A stretch of DNA of 46,028 nucleotides, taken from Lachnospiraceae bacterium. Lineage in GTDB: Bacteria; Bacillota; Clostridia; Lachnospirales; Lachnospiraceae. The stretch covers positions 1-46,028 of the forward strand of contig JAAWJI010000034.1 of the NCBI GenBank assembly GCA_022796795.1, in the 5' to 3' direction. Of the stretch, positions 15,424-23,641 are shown one piece after another. The translations under genes were made by a program, and so were the position numbers. The notes beneath the pieces are model-generated. The model did no database searches. It was not told the origin of the DNA and was given only the letters and a program-made list of their open reading frames with translations. Each line of letters starts with the position of its first letter. Position 1 is the first letter of the stretch.

Positions 15424-16440
15424 CTACTTTTTACTGTCCTTAATTTTCGCAAATACGCTCTGGAGCACAATGAAGAAGCACAGCAGAGCTGCCACAGCAA
15501 TGTTGGACCAGGAGCTTAAAAGCTTTCCGTTGGTCTTTACCAGAGTGGAGATGGTTCCGTTAATCAGCACGCCAAACAGAGAGCCGATCACATTTCCCAC
15601 ACCGCCGGTGAGCAGTGTTCCGCCGATAACGGCAGAGGCGATGGCGTCCATTTCCAATCCCAGGGCCTGACGCACGCTTCCGGACATGGTGTTGAGACAG
15701 AAGCAGATTCCACCGATGGAGCACAGGAAGGAAGACAATACATAAGCCTTAAGCTTAGTCATCTTTACATCCAGACCCATCATGGTAGCAGACTGCTCAT
15801 TGCCGCCTACGGCGTAAATACTGCGTCCGAACTTGGTGTAGCGCAGCATAAGGAACACCGCCACCAGCACTACCAGGGCGATGACCACCGTAATGCGGAT
15901 AAAGGGAACCTGCAGTACGCCCTTACTGTTGGTGTAAGCGCCAAAGGGAATCTCAATCTTCAGATTAGCCATCTTTACAAAAAACGCATTGGCGCTGATG
16001 GAAACCTGATCCGTGCAGATCACAGCCGTCATACCCCGGGCAAAGAACATGCCTGCCATGGTTACAATAAATGGCTGAATCTCCAGATATCCTACACAGA
16101 AGCCCTGCACCAGACCGAACACCACGCCGATGAGCAGCACCAGCACGCACAGCACCACAGAGTTCATGCCCCAGCGTTCCATACCTACGGCCAGGAACAT
16201 ACAATCCATAGCAATGAGAGCTCCCACAGAAATATCAATCCCTCCGGTGAGCATGACGCAAGTCATGCCACAGGCCACACAGAGAAGCCCCGCATTGTTG
16301 ATCAGGATATTCAAAAAGGTCTGCAGGTGGGAAAATCCCTTTGATCCATATACTACACATCCCGCGATATACATGACGAAAAACAGAGCGATGGTAATGA
16401 GAAGAAGCATGGTATTGCTGTTTATCTTTTTGCTTTTCAT
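15424..16440 (-). CDS. sugar ABC transporter permease (YjfF-like)
   Basis: A 338-residue BPD_transp_2 family permease with about nine to ten membrane spans and the family markers CVMLTGGIDISVGALIAMD, GMFFARGMTAVICTDQVSIS, YAVGGNEQSATMMGLDV and ASAVIGGTLLTGGVGNVIGS. ATG 16440 overlaps the stop of the upstream permease by 4 bases (ATGA). The longer ORF lacks a site. With the ATPase and partner permease it forms the membrane channel of a YtfQRT-YjfF-like importer, known in E. coli for furanose sugars. Here the araA-araD context points to L-arabinose or an arabinofuranose. Confidence 0.9.
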   Translation of the reverse strand: MKSKKINSNTMLLLITIALFFVMYIAGCVVYGSKGFSHLQTFLNILINNAGLLCVACGMTCVMLTGGIDISVGALIAMDCMFLAVGMERWGMNSVVLCVLVLLIGVVFGLVQGFCVGYLEIQPFIVTMAGMFFARGMTAVICTDQVSISANAFFVKMANLKIEIPFGAYTNSKGVLQVPFIRITVVIALVVLVAVFLMLRYTKFGRSIYAVGGNEQSATMMGLDVKMTKLKAYVLSSFLCSIGGICFCLNTMSGSVRQALGLEMDAIASAVIGGTLLTGGVGNVIGSLFGVLINGTISTLVKTNGKLLSSWSNIAVAALLCFFIVLQSVFAKIKDSKK

Positions 16441-17504
16441 GCCGCCGCACCTCCTTTTTGCAGAGCCCGCTTGGCGGACATCCGCTTCATCCAAGCCTTG
16501 AAAGGCGGAGCCTGAATGGTAACAATCAAGATTACGATAATGGCCTTATAAACCGGGGCCTGCTCTGTAGATACGCCCAGAGCATAGAGGGTGGTGGAAA
16601 TAGCCTGGATGGTGTAGGCGCCGATAATGGAGCCTGCCAGATTAAATTTTCCGCCGCCCAGGCTGTTTCCGCCCAGAGCCACAGCCAAAATTGCATCCAG
16701 TTCATAGTTCAGTCCGATGTTGTTGGAGTCTGCGGAGCTGATCCGGGAAGAGGACACAAGGCCTGCAATGCCGGCGGCCAGGCCGCAGACCAGATAGCAC
16801 AGGAAAATAATCCGGGCGGAATTAAGTCCCGCAATACGGGAAGCCCGCTTATTGATACCCACGCTCTGAATATAAAGGCCAAGAGCTGTCTTTTTTAAGA
16901 GAACCGCTACAATCACAATACAGATGGCCGCAATCACAATGGGAGTGGGAAGGAAGCCCACATATCCGCCGAAAAACTGGAAGGACTCATTTCGCACATA
17001 AACGATCAGGTTGTTACAAAGCAGAAGGCCGATAGCCCGGGCCGCTGAGAACAAAATCAGGGTAGCCACCATAGGCTGTACATTCAGATAAGCCACCAGA
17101 AATCCATTGAAAGCTCCGCACAGACAGCCCATAAGGATCGCACCCAGCACACCCACGAGCAGGGGCGCCGCCAGATCATTGGTGGAGGACACTCCGTAGC
17201 CTGCCAGCAGCATACAACAGAAGGAAGCTGCCAGGGACATAACGGATCCCACAGAAATATCCGTTCCCGCGGAAGCCGACACCACCAGGGTCATGCCGAT
17301 AGCCAGGATAGCTACCTCGCTGCCCCGGTTTAGGATATCAATGAGACGTCCATAGAGCACGCCGTTGCGCACGGATATGGTAAAAAAGTTAAAGGCAAAA
17401 TTTCCGGAGGAAATATCGTACACGATATTTACCGCCATAACAAGAAGCATACAGAAAATCGGAAGAAACAGAGACATTCCTGTAATCTTTTTCATCTTAT
17501 TCAT
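16437..17504 (-). CDS. sugar ABC transporter permease (YtfT-like)
   Basis: A 355-residue BPD_transp_2 permease with the markers GMTLVVSASAGTDISVGSVMSL, FNGFLVAYLNVQPMVATLIL, SVGINKRASRIAGLNSARI and LDAILAVALGGNSLGGGKFN. ATG 17504 follows GGAGG by 8 bases; the GTG at 17513 would lie inside that site. The start lies within the last codons of the ATPase gene (8-base overlap), so translation is coupled. It pairs with the next permease as a heterodimeric channel. Confidence 0.9.
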   Translation of the reverse strand: MNKMKKITGMSLFLPIFCMLLVMAVNIVYDISSGNFAFNFFTISVRNGVLYGRLIDILNRGSEVAILAIGMTLVVSASAGTDISVGSVMSLAASFCCMLLAGYGVSSTNDLAAPLLVGVLGAILMGCLCGAFNGFLVAYLNVQPMVATLILFSAARAIGLLLCNNLIVYVRNESFQFFGGYVGFLPTPIVIAAICIVIVAVLLKKTALGLYIQSVGINKRASRIAGLNSARIIFLCYLVCGLAAGIAGLVSSSRISSADSNNIGLNYELDAILAVALGGNSLGGGKFNLAGSIIGAYTIQAISTTLYALGVSTEQAPVYKAIIVILIVTIQAPPFKAWMKRMSAKRALQKGGAAA

Positions 17505-19017
17505 CGCTGCCACCTCCTGCGATCGCTTTCATGACCGTTTCCTGGGTCAACTGCTCTGTAATCTCTCCTACCTTGGCACCGTCTCTTAAGACTGCCATCT
17601 TGGTACAGGTACGAAGCATCTCCTCAATCTCAGAGGAAATGAAGATCAGGCTCTTGCCCTCTCCCGCCAGCTTCAGCACCAACTTCTGGATCTCTGTCTT
17701 GGTTCCAATATCAATTCCCCGGGTAGGCTCATCCAGAATCAGGAAATCCGGATCTGTGGCAAGCCAGCGTCCCAGGATCACCTTCTGTTGATTTCCTCCG
17801 GACAGCTGCCGGATCAGGGTCTCCCGGCTGGCCGTCTTGATCTGCAAAAGCTCTATGTACTTATCGGCAATCTCGATCTGTTCTTTCATAGGCAGCAGCC
17901 GGAACATGCCGCGCTTTGCCTGCAAAGCCAAAATAATATTTTCCCGCACAGACAGGTCTCCGATGATTCCCTCTGCCTTCCGGTCGTCAGGCAGAAGTCC
18001 CATGCCCAGATTCATGGCATCAATGGGCGCGCCTATCTTTACTTCCTTGCCGTTTACCTTTAAGCTTCCGGTCTGATTCCTGTCTGCTCCATAGATTACC
18101 CGGGCCAGCTCGCTTCGCCCGGAACCCAAAAGGCCTGTGAGGCCTACTACTTCTCCCTTGTGAATCTGCAGGTTAAAGGGCTTAATCGTTCCCTTGTGGC
18201 TCATTCCCTGCGCGTCGATAAGCAGATCCTCCTCGGTAAACACAGGGGCCTCCTCGGATTTAATGGCAGCCAGATCGTCAAAGTCCTTGCCCATCATGGC
18301 GGCAACCAGCTTCACCCGGGGCAGTTCCCCAATGGGGTACTCTCCTACCAGCTGGCCGTTTCGCAGCACGGTGATCCGGTCGCAGACCGCATACACCTGC
18401 TCCAGGAAATGGGTGACAAATACAATGCCAACCCCCTTCTCCCGCAGCTGTCTCATAAGCGTAAAAAGCTTCTCCACCTCATGATCGTCCAGAGAAGAAG
18501 TAGGCTCATCCAATATCAGAACCTTACAGTCCATATCCACGGCCCGTGCAATAGCAATCATCTGCTGCAGCGCCAGGGAATATTCCTCCAGATTCTGTGT
18601 CACGTCAATATTCATTTCCAGATCCGACATAATCTTCTGGGATCTGCGGTTCATTTCCTTCCAGTCAATGGTGCCAAGCCTGGTCTTGGGCTCCCTGCCG
18701 ATAAAAAGATTTTCTGCCACACTCAGATTGGGGCACAAATTTACTTCCTGGTACACCGTGGATATCCCCTTTTTCTGTGCATCCAGTGTGGAATGATTCA
18801 CCACAGCGCCCTCGATCCCATCCACATGGATCTCACCTGCCTCAAAGGCGTTGATACCGGTGAGACATTTAATCAGAGTGGATTTTCCGGCTCCGTTCTC
18901 CCCCATGAGCGCATGGATCTCACCCTTGCGCAGGGTAAAGTCCACGCCGTCCAGCGCCTTTACGCCCGGGAAAGTCATGGTAATTCCGCGCATGGTCAAT
19001 ACTACCTGATTGTCCAT
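17497..19017 (-). CDS. sugar ABC transporter ATP-binding protein with two ABC domains (YtfR-like)
   Basis: A 506-residue duplicated ATPase of the RbsA/MglA/YtfR type. The first domain has Walker A GENGAGKST (39-47), a degenerate signature (YSLALQQMIAIARA) and Walker B VLILDEPTSSLDD. The second has a degenerate P-loop (GLLGSGRSELARV) but a canonical signature LSGGNQQKVILGRW and Walker B FLILDEPTRGIDIG. This asymmetry is normal for the family. It powers import through the two permeases that follow directly. The hairpin before it (19045-19072) probably sets the ratio to the upstream binding protein. Confidence 0.93.
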   Translation of the reverse strand: MDNQVVLTMRGITMTFPGVKALDGVDFTLRKGEIHALMGENGAGKSTLIKCLTGINAFEAGEIHVDGIEGAVVNHSTLDAQKKGISTVYQEVNLCPNLSVAENLFIGREPKTRLGTIDWKEMNRRSQKIMSDLEMNIDVTQNLEEYSLALQQMIAIARAVDMDCKVLILDEPTSSLDDHEVEKLFTLMRQLREKGVGIVFVTHFLEQVYAVCDRITVLRNGQLVGEYPIGELPRVKLVAAMMGKDFDDLAAIKSEEAPVFTEEDLLIDAQGMSHKGTIKPFNLQIHKGEVVGLTGLLGSGRSELARVIYGADRNQTGSLKVNGKEVKIGAPIDAMNLGMGLLPDDRKAEGIIGDLSVRENIILALQAKRGMFRLLPMKEQIEIADKYIELLQIKTASRETLIRQLSGGNQQKVILGRWLATDPDFLILDEPTRGIDIGTKTEIQKLVLKLAGEGKSLIFISSEIEEMLRTCTKMAVLRDGAKVGEITEQLTQETVMKAIAGGGSDE

Positions 19018-19044
19018 AGTTTTTCCTTTCCTCTTGTAAGAGAA

Positions 19045-19072
19045 AGGGGAGACCTTTGCATTAGCCTCCCCT
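19045..19072 (-). other. intercistronic hairpin between binding protein and ATPase
   Basis: AGGGGAG and CTCCCCT pair (7 base pairs) around a 14-base loop in the gap between the binding-protein gene and the ATPase gene. There is no strong T-run. Such hairpins commonly protect the upstream binding-protein mRNA and reduce downstream expression. Confidence 0.45.
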
Positions 19073-19125
19073 CAGCTTATAGTTGCCGTTTCATTTCTGT
19101 CTGTGAAGTGGGTTCTATCTATGGA

Positions 19126-20247
19126 TTAATACTGTGCGTCGATAATCTCCTGTGTCACCACTGTCAGTTCCTGTGTCTCTCCATTTACTTCAATGCTGGA
19201 AAGGATATCCTCGTTTACATACCAGTGCTCCACCATGTACACTTCCTTCTCCGGTGTTCCACCGCTCTGCAGAGTCTTGATAACCTCCTCTACAAAAGGA
19301 GCTGCCAGCGGGTTGCACTCAAAGTCTGCGGTAATATCGCCAGACATTACAAACTCCAGACCAGCGGTGCAGGCGTCAAAGGAAATCAGGATCACGTCCC
19401 CGTTTACTCCATAGCTAACGCCGGCTGCCTTCATAGCGTCCATAGCGCCAAAGGCTTCGTTATCGTTCTGGCAGACAACTACATTGAACTTTCCTTCATA
19501 GGACTTGCAGTAGGATTCCATAACCTTCTGTCCGCCCTCCTGGGTGAAGTCACCGCTCTGGGAATCCAGAATCGTCCATCCCTCCCGGTCAGCGATCTCC
19601 TTGAAGCCCTCGGTACGGCCGATGGTAGCGGACGCTCCGGTGGAGCCCTCAATAACCAGTACGTTTACTTCCGAGATATTCTTTGCCTCTGTGTAAGCCT
19701 TCAGCCATTCACCGGCAGCCAGACCTTCGGTCTTGAAGTTGGAGCCTACCCAGGACACATATTTGTCAGAATCATCAATGGTACGGTCAATGATGATAAC
19801 CGGGATTCCCGCATCCTCACATTCGGTCAGCACGGTGTCCCATCCAGTAGAAACGATGGGGTCAATGATGATGTAATCCACATCCTGTTCGATGAAGTTG
19901 CGCACGGCGTTCAGCTGTTCTGCGGAATCATTGTCGCAATCTACAAACTGCAGATCATATCCGTTTGCCTCGGAGAACACGTCCTGGCAGGACTTGGTGG
20001 AAGCTGTACGCCAGTCAGACTCATGACCTACCTGCGCGAATCCGATGGTTACCAGACCGCCGTCTCCTGCCGGCGCCTCTGCCGGTGCCTCTGCGGGTTC
20101 CTCTGCTTCAGACTCTGCCGGCGCTTCTGCCGGTTCTTCGCTCTGGGCCGGTGCGGACGCAGCCGGCTCTTCCTTGGAACCGCAGCCTGCGATCATGGTA
20201 GCTACCATAGCTGCACAGATCAAAATGCTTGCAATCTTTCTTTTCAT
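19126..20247 (-). CDS. YtfQ-like sugar-binding lipoprotein of the ara-linked ABC importer
   Basis: A 373-residue lipoprotein. A signal peptide (MKRKIASILICAAMVATM) ends in lipobox IAGC, followed by a low-complexity Ala/Glu/Pro linker (about residues 28-60, repeats of PAEAPAE). A Peripla_BP_4 domain follows with YtfQ hallmarks: GFAQVGHESDWR, RNFIEQDVDYIIIDPIVSTGWD, STGASATIGRTEGF and QSGDFTQEGGQKVMES. ATG 20247 is taken with GGGAGG about 10 bases ahead; the longer ORF has no signal peptide at its start. It is the first gene of the transporter unit, behind its own promoter with direct repeats, which suits its need for high expression. Confidence 0.92.
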   Translation of the reverse strand: MKRKIASILICAAMVATMIAGCGSKEEPAASAPAQSEEPAEAPAESEAEEPAEAPAEAPAGDGGLVTIGFAQVGHESDWRTASTKSCQDVFSEANGYDLQFVDCDNDSAEQLNAVRNFIEQDVDYIIIDPIVSTGWDTVLTECEDAGIPVIIIDRTIDDSDKYVSWVGSNFKTEGLAAGEWLKAYTEAKNISEVNVLVIEGSTGASATIGRTEGFKEIADREGWTILDSQSGDFTQEGGQKVMESYCKSYEGKFNVVVCQNDNEAFGAMDAMKAAGVSYGVNGDVILISFDACTAGLEFVMSGDITADFECNPLAAPFVEEVIKTLQSGGTPEKEVYMVEHWYVNEDILSSIEVNGETQELTVVTQEIIDAQY

Positions 20248-20346
20248 ATAAAATAACCTCCCTGATATTTTTTGCCAATCGCTCTTGGCTATGGCAAAAT
20301 CATATAACATCAGAGAGGTTTTTGATACGGACTTCCTTTTGGAATA

Positions 20347-20392
20347 AGTATAATTTTTTACTAATTTTTGAACAAACTATGAACAAAGTTCA
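20347..20392 (-). promoter_or_regulatory. promoter and direct-repeat activator site of the sugar transporter operon
   Basis: On the minus strand TTGTTC (20370-20375), 17 bases and TATACT (20347-20352) form a promoter reading into the binding-protein gene. On the plus strand TGAACAAA occurs twice, at 20369-20376 and 20380-20387, an 11-base period. The second copy is part of the dyad TGAACAAAGTTCA (20380-20392). The position over and just upstream of the -35 suits an AraC-type activator such as the adjacent YesN-like protein. Confidence 0.6.
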
Positions 20393-20410
20393 TTATTTTA
20401 CGGAAAAGGT

Positions 20411-21856
20411 TTAATTTTTTACGGCTGGTATCACCACCATGGCTTCTGTCCACATCTGATACTCACTTTCCATGCTCAGTCCATACTCCGGCCCGTAGTT
20501 GAGCCGCAGACGTTGATCCACATTAAATAGGCCAAAGCCGGAGGCTGTGTTGGGATCTGTCAGCTCTCCGCTGATCACCCTTCTCACATAGGACAGGCGC
20601 TCCTCATCCATGCCCATGCCATCATCCCGCACCCGAAAGACAAGCTTTCCCTCCCTCTCCTCTGCGGTCACCAGAATCCGGCCCTTTCCCCGCTTTTTTT
20701 TGATGCCGTGATAGAGGGCGTTTTCCACCAGAGGCTGTAAAGTCAGTTTCAGGATCTCATATTCATACAGCTCCTGAGGAATCCGGATCTCATATTCCAG
20801 AATATCCTGATAACGCACCTGCTGGATCTGCAGATAGCTGCGGATATGAGCCTCCTCCTCCTGAATGGAAATGTAATCCCTTCCCTTGCTCAGAGTGGTG
20901 CGGAAAAAATCCGATAAGGCTGTCACCATTTTCACAACCTGTTCCTTTTCATTGGACTCCGCCAGCCATACAATGGCGTCCAGAGTATTGTAGAGAAAGT
21001 GGGGATTGATCTGTGCCTGCAGCAGGCGAAGCTCCGTGGCCCGCAAATTCAGCTGCTCTACGCGGATATCTTCAACCAGGTTTCCGATTTTTTCCACCAT
21101 CTGATTAAAGCTTGTATTCAGCACTGCCAGCTCATCGCTGCTCTCCTCCTGGGCGCGCACGGCAAAATCTCCCCGGCCTGCGATTCTTGTCACCTCGCAC
21201 AGCTTCCGGATGGGCTCTGTGATGCCAATGGTAATCTTTTTGCTGATCACCAGGGCCCCCAGCAAAATGACAATGAGGATCCCGCCGCTCATACGTATGG
21301 TGCTCTCCACCTCTTTGCGAATTCCGGCCCGCAATGCCTCCAGGTTGGTGGCCTCATAATAGATATATTCCTGAATCTGTTCCTGAATCAGTTCCGTCAA
21401 AATGCGGACATTTAAGTCCAGCCTCACCATATTCTCGTCATAGGTGCCGCTGACCAGGGCGTCCTCCTCAATCTCCCCGATACGGTCCTCCAGGGTATTG
21501 AGACATCGCAGAATTCCGTCCAGCTGATTGCGGGCATAATCCCCGTCCGCCTTTTCATACAGGTTTCCGAATACCTGTCGGGCCTTTGCAATTATGGTGT
21601 GGGGCCGGGTAGTGTCCACGATCTCCTGGGCCCTCTCAGAATTTACCACCACCACATACATAATGTAGTCAATATCCTCTTTTAAGGTCAGATTGTAGGC
21701 GTTTGCCATGGTGATTTTTTCTACAACCACATCGTAGCGCTCCGAAAACCGGTCCACCAATATAATCAGATAGAAGATCATGATTGTCAATGGAATCAGA
21801 CAAACCACCAGCAGCATATTCAGACGTCTTTTTAATGAAGAACCCGTTTTCCACAT
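20411..21856 (-). CDS. YesM-type sensor histidine kinase
   Basis: A 481-residue membrane kinase. Order: transmembrane segment (LLVVCLIPLTIMIFYLIIL), extracellular helical sensor of about 160 residues, second span (GGILIVILLGALVI), HAMP (PIRKLCEVTRIAGRGDF), His_kinase domain with the phospho-acceptor His in QAQINPHFLYNTLDAIVW, and HATPase_c (LVENALYHGIKKKRGKG, VRDDGMGMD, GFGLFNVDQRL). ATG 21856 follows AGGGGAAAAC. It pairs with the AraC-type response regulator directly upstream and sits next to the sugar-binding-protein gene. It probably senses the sugar, perhaps through one of the two binding proteins. Confidence 0.93.
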   Translation of the reverse strand: MWKTGSSLKRRLNMLLVVCLIPLTIMIFYLIILVDRFSERYDVVVEKITMANAYNLTLKEDIDYIMYVVVVNSERAQEIVDTTRPHTIIAKARQVFGNLYEKADGDYARNQLDGILRCLNTLEDRIGEIEEDALVSGTYDENMVRLDLNVRILTELIQEQIQEYIYYEATNLEALRAGIRKEVESTIRMSGGILIVILLGALVISKKITIGITEPIRKLCEVTRIAGRGDFAVRAQEESSDELAVLNTSFNQMVEKIGNLVEDIRVEQLNLRATELRLLQAQINPHFLYNTLDAIVWLAESNEKEQVVKMVTALSDFFRTTLSKGRDYISIQEEEAHIRSYLQIQQVRYQDILEYEIRIPQELYEYEILKLTLQPLVENALYHGIKKKRGKGRILVTAEEREGKLVFRVRDDGMGMDEERLSYVRRVISGELTDPNTASGFGLFNVDQRLRLNYGPEYGLSMESEYQMWTEAMVVIPAVKN

Positions 21857-21915
21857 GTTTTCCCCTCTTATTGCCAATCCCACTTCATGATAACAGATTT
21901 GGAAGTCTCAGAGGC

Positions 21916-23532
21916 CTAGGCCTGGGTCCGGAATTCCCGCGGCGTACACTCCTGGGTCTTTTTGAAAAGATAACTAAAATAGTGGGGATCCTTATACCCC
22001 ACTGCAAAGGCGATCTCCGCCGTTTTGAGAGAGGTGCTCCGCAGCATTTCCTTGGCTTTCTCCATGCGCACCTGGGTCAGAAATTCAATAAAGGTCTGTC
22101 CGGTCTCCTGGCTGAAAATCGTGCTGAAATGGTTGGGGCTTAAATTTACGCTGGCCGCTACCGTATTCAGGGAAATATTCTCCTGGTCATAGTGCTGTTC
22201 AATATATCCTCTGGCATCCTTGAGAAGAGTGCTGTATTTCTGCCTGGCAGACTGCTCCCGTAAATCAATGGCTGTCTCCAGTACCCGCCCCATATACTCT
22301 CTGCTGTTTTCAATGGTGGAAAAAACAGCCGGCATAGTCTGAAAATCCCCGCAGCGCTCTGCCAGAATTCCCGCCTCATAGCCCTGCTGCTCCAGCATGG
22401 AGGCTGCTCCGAAATACAGATCCATGGTCACATACTGACGAAAGAGCAGAGACTGTACATTGTGCTCTCCCAGACTCGCCAGATACTCGTCCAGGAAATG
22501 AATAACCTCGCTTTTGAGCCCCGCCTTCAAAAATCGCTCCAGGATCCTTCGATCCATTTTATCCACCCGGAGAGCGCTAAGCTTCAGCTCCTCATTCTGA
22601 GCAGGTGTCTCCACAGGCGCGCCGCTGCGGATAATCTGATTGCGCGCTTTGATATATCGGTATGCAAACGCCCGATTGGCCTCCTCAAAGCTTCTGCTCA
22701 GCTCGCTTAAGCGTCCCACCGCCTGACCGACGCCTCCAAAATATTCGATACCAGAGCTTTCCTTGCATACCGCTTGTTCCAGACGCTCCAGGAACTCCTG
22801 CTCCAACCGCTCCAGCTTGGTATGCTCCGTCTCCTTCAGGATAAATGCCCATCCCTCCAGGCCCAGCTCCACCATGAGCACCTCCGGCATTTTCTCCGTC
22901 ATCGCCTCAATAGCCCGCACTGCTGTATTTTGCTCCTCGGAATAGCCTTCCACCTCGCCGCCGAAAAAGAGCTGAAACAACACAATGTTATACTGCTTGG
23001 CCGCCAGATCCATCCCTGCTTCCCGGCCTTCCTTCAGAAGCACGGAAACTGGCTGCTTCCCGGAAACCAGACGGCGGAAAAATTTCTGTCTGGCCAGCTG
23101 GGCATTTTCCTGGCGCTCCCGTTCAAAGGTCTCCAGGAACTTCCGCTGCTCCATCTCTTCCAGGATCACCTTCTCCACCTTTTTGACAGCCTCCAGAAGC
23201 TGGGCGCCGGATACAGGCTTTACCAGATAGTCCGTAATGCCAATGTTAATGGCTTCTTTGGCATATTCAAATTCGTCATACCCGCTGAGAATAATGATTT
23301 TTATATCCGGAAGCTCCTGCTTCACCAGGCGGCTCAGCTCCAGTCCGTCCATAAAGGGCATGCGGATATCTGTGAGCAGAATATCCGGCCGGGTCTGCTG
23401 AATCAACGGGTAGGCCAGTTCGCCATCGCTGGCTTCCCCCACAAAGGCAAAGCCCTCCCGCTCCCAGTCAATGTTATTTTTAATACCCTTGCGCATGATG
23501 ATCTCATCTTCTACCAGAAAAACCTTCAGCAT
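21916..23532 (-). CDS. YesN-type response regulator (REC plus AraC DNA-binding domain)
   Basis: A 538-residue response regulator. REC domain at the N-terminus with the acidic pair in VEDE, phospho-acceptor Asp55 in LLTDIRMPFMDG, and Lys in DYLVKPVSG. A central region of about 280 residues is mostly helical. The C-terminal AraC domain (last 100 residues) has both helix-turn-helix parts: LNTVAASVNLSPNHFSTIFS and TAEIAFAVGYKDPHYFSYLF. It is partner to the YesM-type kinase 59 bases downstream. It probably activates the transporter/araA-araD unit via the direct repeats at 20369-20392. Typical length for YesN proteins. Confidence 0.93.
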   Translation of the reverse strand: MLKVFLVEDEIIMRKGIKNNIDWEREGFAFVGEASDGELAYPLIQQTRPDILLTDIRMPFMDGLELSRLVKQELPDIKIIILSGYDEFEYAKEAINIGITDYLVKPVSGAQLLEAVKKVEKVILEEMEQRKFLETFERERQENAQLARQKFFRRLVSGKQPVSVLLKEGREAGMDLAAKQYNIVLFQLFFGGEVEGYSEEQNTAVRAIEAMTEKMPEVLMVELGLEGWAFILKETEHTKLERLEQEFLERLEQAVCKESSGIEYFGGVGQAVGRLSELSRSFEEANRAFAYRYIKARNQIIRSGAPVETPAQNEELKLSALRVDKMDRRILERFLKAGLKSEVIHFLDEYLASLGEHNVQSLLFRQYVTMDLYFGAASMLEQQGYEAGILAERCGDFQTMPAVFSTIENSREYMGRVLETAIDLREQSARQKYSTLLKDARGYIEQHYDQENISLNTVAASVNLSPNHFSTIFSQETGQTFIEFLTQVRMEKAKEMLRSTSLKTAEIAFAVGYKDPHYFSYLFKKTQECTPREFRTQA

Positions 23533-23641
23533 CCCGACCTCATCTCTCTCTTGTACGACTTTCTCTGTATTTTCCCTGCCTTTGGAATCCTACAAACTCC
23601 TTTGGGAATTTCTTCCTGCTTCGTTCCCGTTCCCTTACCAC

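Noticed and set aside
18160..20256. 698-residue open frame on the plus strand
   Set aside because: It is antisense to the ABC ATPase and the YtfQ-like binding protein, whose families, ribosome-binding sites and codon pattern are clear. The antisense translation has no domain features and no ribosome-binding site.
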